From Amorphochlora amoebiformis (taxonomy: Eukaryota > Cercozoa > Chlorarachniophyceae), in assembly GCA_054601695.1 (NCBI GenBank), contig BAAHQB010000324.1:1-64000 (forward strand): a stretch of DNA of 64,000 nt, in the 5' to 3' direction. Under the pieces are notes generated by a model that was not told the DNA's origin, did not search any database, and was given only the letters and a program-made list of their open reading frames with translations. Of the stretch, positions 36,637 to 64,000 are shown piece after piece (positions within the stretch are counted from its first letter, which is position 1; each line of letters begins with the position of its first letter). The position numbers and the translations under genes are program-made.

Positions 36637-38097
36637 GTATATATATAACATGTTTTGAGAGCGCAACGATACGCGGTAGAGCCAACAAAGTACCATAATG
36701 AAGTGTGGAATGGTTGGTTCAGTACATATCAAAAAGTACATTAATTACCTTTTTGAAGATCTGGGCGGCGTTGACGCACTCATTATAAGGGGTTCTATAA
36801 GAAAGTGAATACATGAAGTTAAAACACACAAATGGGAGGACATCAGCTTATCTTTTTCTGTCAATGATATCGTACTGGTTTGTGGCCATCTCCAGGACAC
36901 ACATCCCAAACGCGTAGATGTCCACCTGAGGTAGATTTCCGTTAAGCGGATCACAGGTGCAAGGCAAAAAAGCGGGACCTTCTCCGTATACGACTCATCG
37001 TACAGCTCTGGCGCCATAAAGTGGGGCGTTCCAAGGACACTCCTCGCACAACTGCAACAAGTGACAAGGGATAGAGAGTGATGATCCGATCTCTACTTAG
37101 AAGGAAAGGCAGTTTTTGCTCACGTCTGGTGTCGAAGAGCGGCCAGGCCAAAGTCTCCGATGAGAAGTGTCGAGTCCTGAGGTGAGGTCACATGCCAAGG
37201 ATCAGGCGGACCAGAAACCTATCTGACGGTTTGCTTTTAGGTTTGGTTGAGATCTGACCTGACTGTTTATGAAGATATTCTCGCACTTGAGGTCACGGTG
37301 GATGATTCTGTGAACAAGGAAGTTAGGAGGTAAACAGGGTTGGAAGTGGAGGGAAGGATCATGTGTCCTCACGGTGGAGTCTTTGTGTGGAGATACTCAA
37401 GAGCGTCTAAGATCTGGAAGCACCACTTTTTTATCACTCGGATCTGGACGGGATACACCCTCGCGATGAAGCTGCAACAAGCCAGAATAAGTAATAATTT
37501 TGTTCGGGGTAAGACCAGTTTAGACCTTTTCAGCGAGCCTCCTTGCACAATTTCGGTGGTGAAACACACCTATGGATAGTAGTATCGGTCAGGCAAGCCC
37601 ATTGGAGCTATAACACGATAGACCTCGTTCTTGGGGTCGTTCCGCCAGACGTTGAAGAACTTGATGATATTCTTGTGTGAGACCTTCCCCAAGACTTCTG
37701 TCTCTTGCTCTATCCGCTCCCGCTCTGCGTTTGGAACTCGCTCTAACTTCACCTGGCGATACGCACACACTTTCAGGCTTTTTTCCCGCTTCAACCCGGC
37801 ACAACCCGGTCAATGCTCTTGACTCCTTTAAAATGGACCCGGTTTCCTAGCTACCCCAGGGAATTAACCGTATTCCAAGCCACATCCCGTCCAGCCTCCA
37901 TGTCGTAGGCCAGGAATACGTCCTTGTATGCCCCCGTCCCGAGCTTTTTGTCATACTAACAGGATTTGGGTTAGGATTCCGGTGGATCTGGACAATCAAC
38001 AAAGGTTGCATGGGACAATTACCCTCTTGTAAATGGCCCCCGTGTCCTCTGGGCCCCCAGATTCTATAATGTGTAATTGCTCTTCCCCACTGATCAT
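31460..38097 (-). CDS. WNK: WNK-family protein kinase, 18 exons, 1189 aa
   Basis: Cytoplasmic Ser/Thr kinase; WNKs control ion transport and cell volume. Exons: 38097-38023, 37955-37869, 37752-37624, 37569-37526, 37471-37373, 37307-37259, 37176-37124, 37051-36979, 36925-36876, 36794-36749, 36280-36146, 36022-34550, 34159-33446, 33155-33031, 32579-32471, 32328-32228, 32069-31987, 31584-31460 (TAG). All 17 junctions keep phase. The kinase domain is about residues 26-280. The Gly loop is LGTGAYKDV with the WNK-specific lysine K36. VAWNT has Asn53 where other kinases have the beta-3 lysine, the WNK hallmark. Other motifs: [11 protein letters not shown] (D150), DFGLA (D169) and GTPHFMAPE. The 900-residue tail is Ser/Pro-rich with basic patches and coiled-coil segments (about 645-700, and in exon 34159-33446). 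Kinase-domain introns are short (51-80 bp) and lack AT repeats; tail introns are AT-rich. The last five exons are less conserved but phase-consistent. Confidence 0.92.
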
Positions 38098-38443
38098 AAC
38101 GGTACGAGCTGGCCAAGGTTTCCCAAGGCAAAGCCCACACCGCCCTAACCTTCCACCTTTGCCCCGAGTCGATGTGGGTCGACCCGAAAAATTAATTCTG
38201 GAATCGTATATTCCATCTGATATAGGGGATATTCCCAGTGATACCCGTCGCCATTTGTCTCTTGTGCCGCCCCCGACCGATTGACATAATTTCGCGCTTG
38301 GGGTAATTTTGGGTGATATTGTTTCAATAAAGCGTTAAATCACGGCATGTCACCCATAAAGCTGTGATTTCTTGGTAACATTACCATAACATATCCATAA
38401 GTCACTCAAGATCGACGGTTACATTTTCGTGAAACAACCAACA
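38098..38443. promoter_or_regulatory. Short divergent promoter, WNK (-) and centrin-like (+)
   Basis: Only 346 bp separate the two start codons. The stretch is of ordinary composition with no AT microsatellite. CATAAAG near 38355 could serve as a TATA-like element for the + gene. Shared regulation is an inference from the spacing. Confidence 0.5.
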
Positions 38444-38834
38444 ATGGTGAGTATTACAGGTTTAACTTATCAAACACGGGAAAGTTGGGAAAGTCCCGGG
38501 AAACTGACCTCATACAGAACCCCAAACAATGAGGTCGGTACCTGTGTTAACTCCCACCACACCACCACCAAACCCAAACACGCCCATACTGTCGCAACAC
38601 TGAGTCCTATCGCTGTTCGGATGTCCATTTCGTGACTCTTACAGCAAGCAGCCGGCCCGTAAGAATGTACGAATCACACTTACGGAGAGCCAGACGATGG
38701 AGATCGGAAAAGCGTTTGATTTGTTTGATACCAACGGGACCGGTACATCCCACTTACTTCATATGTATAGCATGTATGCATACGTGTTTCATTTTCAACA
38801 TCGTATAGATAAGTAAGAATTATATATATGTATA

Positions 38835-38917
<83 letters not shown>

Positions 38918-38932
38918 ACATCACTGTCTATC

Positions 38933-39027
<95 letters not shown>

Positions 39028-39062
39028 AAATATATATACACGTATATATGTGTATATACATA

Positions 39063-39123
<61 letters not shown>

Positions 39124-39329
39124 GTGTGTATATTATATATATACACATATACATGCATATACACATATACATACATATAAACATATATACATACATATCG
39201 AACGTAAGGAGTGATGGAGCTGTTCGAGTTGAATGTTGTGCTCCGTGCATTGGGGTTGGAGATGAAAAAAGATGCCCTCAAGGCCTTAATAGCAGAAGCT
39301 GATCAAGTCAGAGGCTAATTAACATTATA

Positions 39330-39362
<33 letters not shown>

Positions 39363-39620
39363 CATACATACACACATACATATATATACATATACATACA
39401 CATACATATATATATACATATATATACATATAAACATATATATGTGTGTGTGTGTTTGTGTGTATGTATATATCTGTAATAGATATAAAATGTGTGCGTA
39501 TATAGGTTTATGATTACATGCACACAGGATAAGAGCGGGACGATTGACTTCATTGAGTTTTTAGACGTCGTTAGGAAGACCATGGTAATTACTTTTTTAA
39601 AAAAGATGTACATATATATT

Positions 39621-39656
<36 letters not shown>

Positions 39657-40069
39657 CATATACATATATATATATATATACATATATATTATGTAATAGT
39701 ATAATATATATATATATATATATATATGCATAGTTAGTATATAAATATATATATATATATATATATACATATATGTATAGTTAGTATATATACATAATGG
39801 TACGTATGATATAGGGTCACAAGATGTCAAAAGAAGACGTGAGCAAGACGTTCGATTCCTTCGACGTGGTATTCAAACAAAACCACATCAATCATTATGT
39901 ATGTATGCTTTCGACATGCTCTTAAAAGATATCATATCTATCTACACGTGCTTTCAAAAGATATCATATTGATTTGTGTATATAAAGACCTTCGATTCTT
40001 TCCATATGGTAATAAAACAGGGTCTTATCAATTCGTTCATATATTAACAATACTTCTATATGTATAGAG

Positions 40070-40146
<77 letters not shown>

Positions 40147-40151
40147 ACATT

Positions 40152-40192
<41 letters not shown>

Positions 40193-40527
40193 TTAAGGAT
40201 GGATCGGGTGATATCGGTCTGAGTGACCTTTCGCAAGTAGCTGCTATACTGGGAGAAGACATGACTAGAGAAGAGCTTGGGGAGGTAAATAACCCGATCT
40301 ATGTGTAAACCGATCTATGTGTAACGCAATCTATGTGTAATGCGGTCCATGTGTAAAGCGATCTATGTATAATGTGATATATGTGTAAGCGATCTATGTC
40401 TAAAGCGATGCATGTGTATGCTTCTGTCTCTTCTCTCTCTCTTTCTTTTCACTCAAGCTCTCTGCTCTTTTTTATTGTCGGTTTGTGTTTATATATATAT
40501 ATATATATATTATATATATTATATATG

Positions 40528-40559
<32 letters not shown>

Positions 40560-40715
40560 TGATGACTCTAGCCTAGCCCTAACCCTATTTCTTGTCGTAG
40601 TGAGCTTAAGCATACTAACCCTTAATCCTTATCCTAACCCTTACCTGTACCCGCCCTAACCTAACCCTAACCCTAACCTGTCTTTCACGTAATATGTCAG
40701 TAAATTTCTATGTAA

Positions 40716-40759
<44 letters not shown>

Positions 40760-40832
40760 CAGATGTTAGCAGTTGTTCGTGGAAAGAACAAGGCCACTAG
40801 AGAAGTGTACGAATATATTAAAATATATATAC

Positions 40833-40903
<71 letters not shown>

Positions 40904-40915
40904 GATTATATGTGA
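38444..40915 (+). CDS. Centrin-like EF-hand protein, 7 exons
   Basis: Centrins are calcium-binding proteins of centrioles and basal bodies. Exons: 38444-38446 (the ATG alone), 38649-38742, 39209-39306, 39528-39584, 39815-39868, 40198-40284, 40763-40915. EF1 loop: DTNGTGVMELFE. EF2 loop: [14 protein letters not shown]3 loop: [12 protein letters not shown], split by an intron. The linker [22 protein letters not shown] is typical of centrin rather than calmodulin (quoted in part: ALGLEMKKD). After EELGE the last exon reads [17 protein letters not shown] and lacks a fourth EF loop. It stays open through an (AT)n array to 40915, giving a Tyr-Ile tail, unless a donor at about 40811 is used and a further exon exists that I did not find. 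Introns are mostly (AT)n; the sixth holds a CCCTAAC array. The first six exons are solid; the C-terminus is not. Confidence 0.85.
40566..40682 (+). repeat. Degenerate CCCTAAC array in a centrin intron
   Basis: CCCTAACC and CCTTANCC units on the + (sense) strand between exons 40198-40284 and 40763. Confidence 0.8.
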
Positions 40916-40962
40916 ACACACACACATATATATATTAATATATATATATATATATATGTATG

Positions 40963-41006
<44 letters not shown>

Positions 41007-41046
41007 GTATACATACATACATGCATGATAGTAGAAGTATACACAC

Positions 41047-41216
41047 AAACATACATTTTTACACTCTTTCAATGCGCAAAAAATCGAATCTAGCCATTCC
41101 TCTTTAATGTGTTCTGATGGTTTAGATTTCTCAACTACATGAGGCAGACGGGAATTTTCTAAGAATGTTTTGAGAATCGCTCGTATCCAGACTAGACTAT
41201 CTGGACATTTTGACAA
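41047..41216 (-). other. Coding-like segment of unknown origin
   Basis: On the minus strand an ATG at 41216 opens about 55 non-repetitive codons before AT repeats begin (41060). Composition is protein-like but no motif is recognisable and no clear donor is present. Could be chance. Confidence 0.2.
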
Positions 41217-41219
41217 ATA

Positions 41220-41502
41220 GCAGTAGGGTTTGGACTGACAGTCCAGGAGTCTAAGAGTAGGCTAGGAGTAGTCTAGTCTGCATATGTGTAGTAGAGGTAG
41301 CAAAGGTAGCAGAAGATGCTAGGAAGGCCAAGCTCGATCGTGAAAAGTTATAAGGCTAGTAAGGCTCTTAAGCGCTATATATATATATATTAGCCTATCA
41401 TGCTCAAGGGTACATTAACTTGGTTCGAATTTTACTTCTCGGACCTCAGATTATATCATACTTGTGTGTGTAGGGGTGTATATATCTAGTATATCTAGTC
41501 TA

Positions 41503-41534
<32 letters not shown>

Positions 41535-42040
41535 TAGATATATATATATATATATCTAGTAGATATATCTATAGATACTATACTAGTAGTATACTAGGTA
41601 TATATCTAGTGATATATATCTACTAGATCTAGTATATACTAGATCTAGTAGATATATATACTAGATATACTAGATATATGTATATATATCTAGTATATAC
41701 TAGATATATCATATCTAGCATATGCTAGATATCTAGGATATGATATATTATATATATATATATATATAGATATATCTAGATATATATATATATATATATA
41801 TATCTAGTATATACATATATATCTAGGTATAATTATTCTAATTATCTAGATTATATGCCATGACTAATGATATTATAGTATATCTAGTATATGCTCTAGA
41901 AGCTCTAGATACTAGATCTTTACGGTCAAGATAATAGATAATATAAATAGAACCCTATAATCTAGAACGCTACCATATCTACTCTCTAGTACATGTACTA
42001 TAGTCTACAGTATGTACTAGACGTAAGCCGATATCCAGAG
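41220..42040. repeat. CTAG-rich island
   Basis: Dense CTAG words mixed with short (AT)n, especially 41480-41840 (TATCTAGTATATACTAGAT patterns, many self-complementary). There is no open frame. It lies between the centrin-like gene and the next + gene. Confidence 0.85.
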
Positions 42041-42510
42041 GACACGCATGGACCAGCTGTGATTGTCAGGAGAAGTTAATGTTAGGATATCTCGAAGAAA
42101 ATATGCAGATATCTCGATGTTGATATCGTAGCCGTTTCAAACATTCGAGCCTCACTTAAGCGAACTCCGGCCTCCTGAAGTCTCGGACCAGGTATGGGAA
42201 TAGGGTAACCTCTCGCGGACAACAGGGGGGGAGGGGGGGGGGGGGATGAATGATTGACTCTGAGAGGGAGGATATACTTCAAAATTTCAAATATTAAGTG
42301 AAGAAACCATGTTACTAAATACCAACAATTCAACTGAAAAACATTCCAACCATTTTTGTTGGATATTTTGCATACAGCTTGTAATGAATACACGCATATA
42401 ATATATATATATTCCTACATACATGTTTTTTTTTTTTGAAATATTTTTTTTTTTTAAAAAGCGCATTCCCGAACCATATCCAATGTTTAGTATACGGACA
42501 TGTAGCTAGG
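42041..42510. other. Upstream region of the 42.5 kb gene with a G tract
   Basis: 42227-42246 is nearly uninterrupted G with one A. T and A homopolymers lie at 42427-42460. Otherwise unique; no exon recognised. Confidence 0.5.
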
Positions 42511-47574
<5,064 letters not shown>

Positions 47575-48083
47575 AAGTTAGAGGTTACCAGAGCTACTGA
47601 TAGTACACTACTAGCACTAGGCCAAGAAGTACTCGAAAGGTTTCTAGTATCTAGAGTACCTAGAGTCTTACTAGCCTTAGTAAGAGAGTGTGTAAACATA
47701 CTAGACATATGTATGCGACATATGTATGCCTGTTGGTTTGCGGCGGATGGTCTAGTTTAATATTAGAGTTATTTAGTATCATCGATCTATTGGGAATCTT
47801 GATACGAAGTAATATGCATCACGATACGTCGAAGCTGGCATTTGCTGATTCCTCTAGTCGAGATACACATATTTTAGATCTCGTAGTACGATTAGATAAT
47901 TGGATTCGACTTAAGCTAGTTAGTACCACCTAGACCACCAGACCACCCACAGTCTAGACAGTCTCGTTACTAGATTATCTAGATTATGGTATTCTAACGT
48001 GTATATATATCTAACATATATATATATATATATCTAGTATACTAGTATATACTAGATATATATATTATCTAGATTATATATAT

Positions 48084-48120
<37 letters not shown>

Positions 48121-48196
48121 GTGTCATGACACATGTCTAGTATTTATCTTTATATATATCTAATATCTAGAGTATATCATGATAAATATATTCTAG

Positions 48197-48252
<56 letters not shown>

Positions 48253-48442
48253 AGATTGATTGCTCGGTAACCACCTAGACCAAGTTTCATAATCTAGAGT
48301 TTAGACATAATCTAGATAATATTCTAGAATATTAGGCAAATTAAAACCAATGCATTTCGCAGCTCCGACTAGCTACAGTCGGACTGTATGATCTAGACGA
48401 TCGAGTTATAGTTTAGGTCTGCTAATTGTGTTAGATTGTACT
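47575..48442. repeat. CTAG-rich island between convergent genes
   Basis: It begins immediately after the TAG stop at 47574 and ends at the stop of the convergent gene at 48443. Seven CTAG occur in the first ~115 bp. It includes (AT)n at 48010-48130 and 48200-48250. There is no gene inside; 47688-47933 is open but shows no coding character. Confidence 0.8.
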
Positions 48443-63925
<15,483 letters not shown>

Positions 63926-64000
63926 CTATATATACAATGTTGTATGTATATATATATATATATATATATAAATAATATATAAAAAAATATATATATATAT
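63926..64000. other. Right edge, intron of the TRP-like gene
   Basis: AT-rich sequence with (AT)n. The upstream exons of the minus-strand gene must lie outside the window. Confidence 0.5.

Overview
This is nuclear DNA from a eukaryote. It has TTAGGG/CCCTAA telomere-type repeats, GT-AG introns in every gene, and a complete Ty1/copia retrotransposon. The gene set is a c-Myb-type R2R3 MYB, twinfilin, a WNK kinase, a centrin-like EF-hand protein and a multipass membrane protein with a cysteine-rich ectodomain. Land plants lack twinfilin, so a free-living protist (stramenopile-like or another non-plant lineage) fits best; I cannot name the species. Most long open frames are translations of (AT)n, (GA)n or (GC)n microsatellites and are not genes. 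The real genes are split into many short exons, often 15-70 nt, separated by introns filled with (AT)n. I rebuilt them by eye from splice sites, reading phase and family motifs.

Layout. 1-2140: two near-identical ~920 bp subtelomeric units. 2136-2574: interstitial telomeric array. 2576-3010: CTAG-rich island. 3.0-6.1 kb: microsatellites and unresolved coding-like pieces. 6092-17496 (-): R2R3-MYB gene, 13 exons, 215 aa, with a 4.66 kb copia element (9146-13806) in one intron. 17.5-20.5 kb: divergent intergenic region with minisatellites and a 23-bp-arm inverted repeat. 20500-29618 (+): twinfilin, about 19 exons. 29.7-30.7 kb: CTAG island. 31460-38097 (-): WNK kinase, 18 exons, 1189 aa. 38098-38443: short divergent promoter. 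38444-40915 (+): centrin-like gene. 41.2-42.0 kb: CTAG island. 42511-47574 (+): unknown small membrane protein, 7 exons, 162 aa. 47.6-48.4 kb: CTAG island. 48443-63925 (-): 39 exons (709 aa in the window) of a GCC2/GCC3-type, TRP-like multipass membrane protein whose 5' end lies beyond the right edge.

The genes do not form an operon or an obvious pathway; several have cytoskeletal, signalling or membrane roles. The most unusual features are architectural. Introns carry (AT)n, and also CCCTAAC arrays that in every intron lie with CCCTAAC on the sense strand, matching the CTAAC branch-point-like motif seen in other introns. CTAG-dense islands sit just downstream of gene ends. Several local duplications copy a splice junction. 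All exon models are phase-consistent on paper but need RNA evidence.
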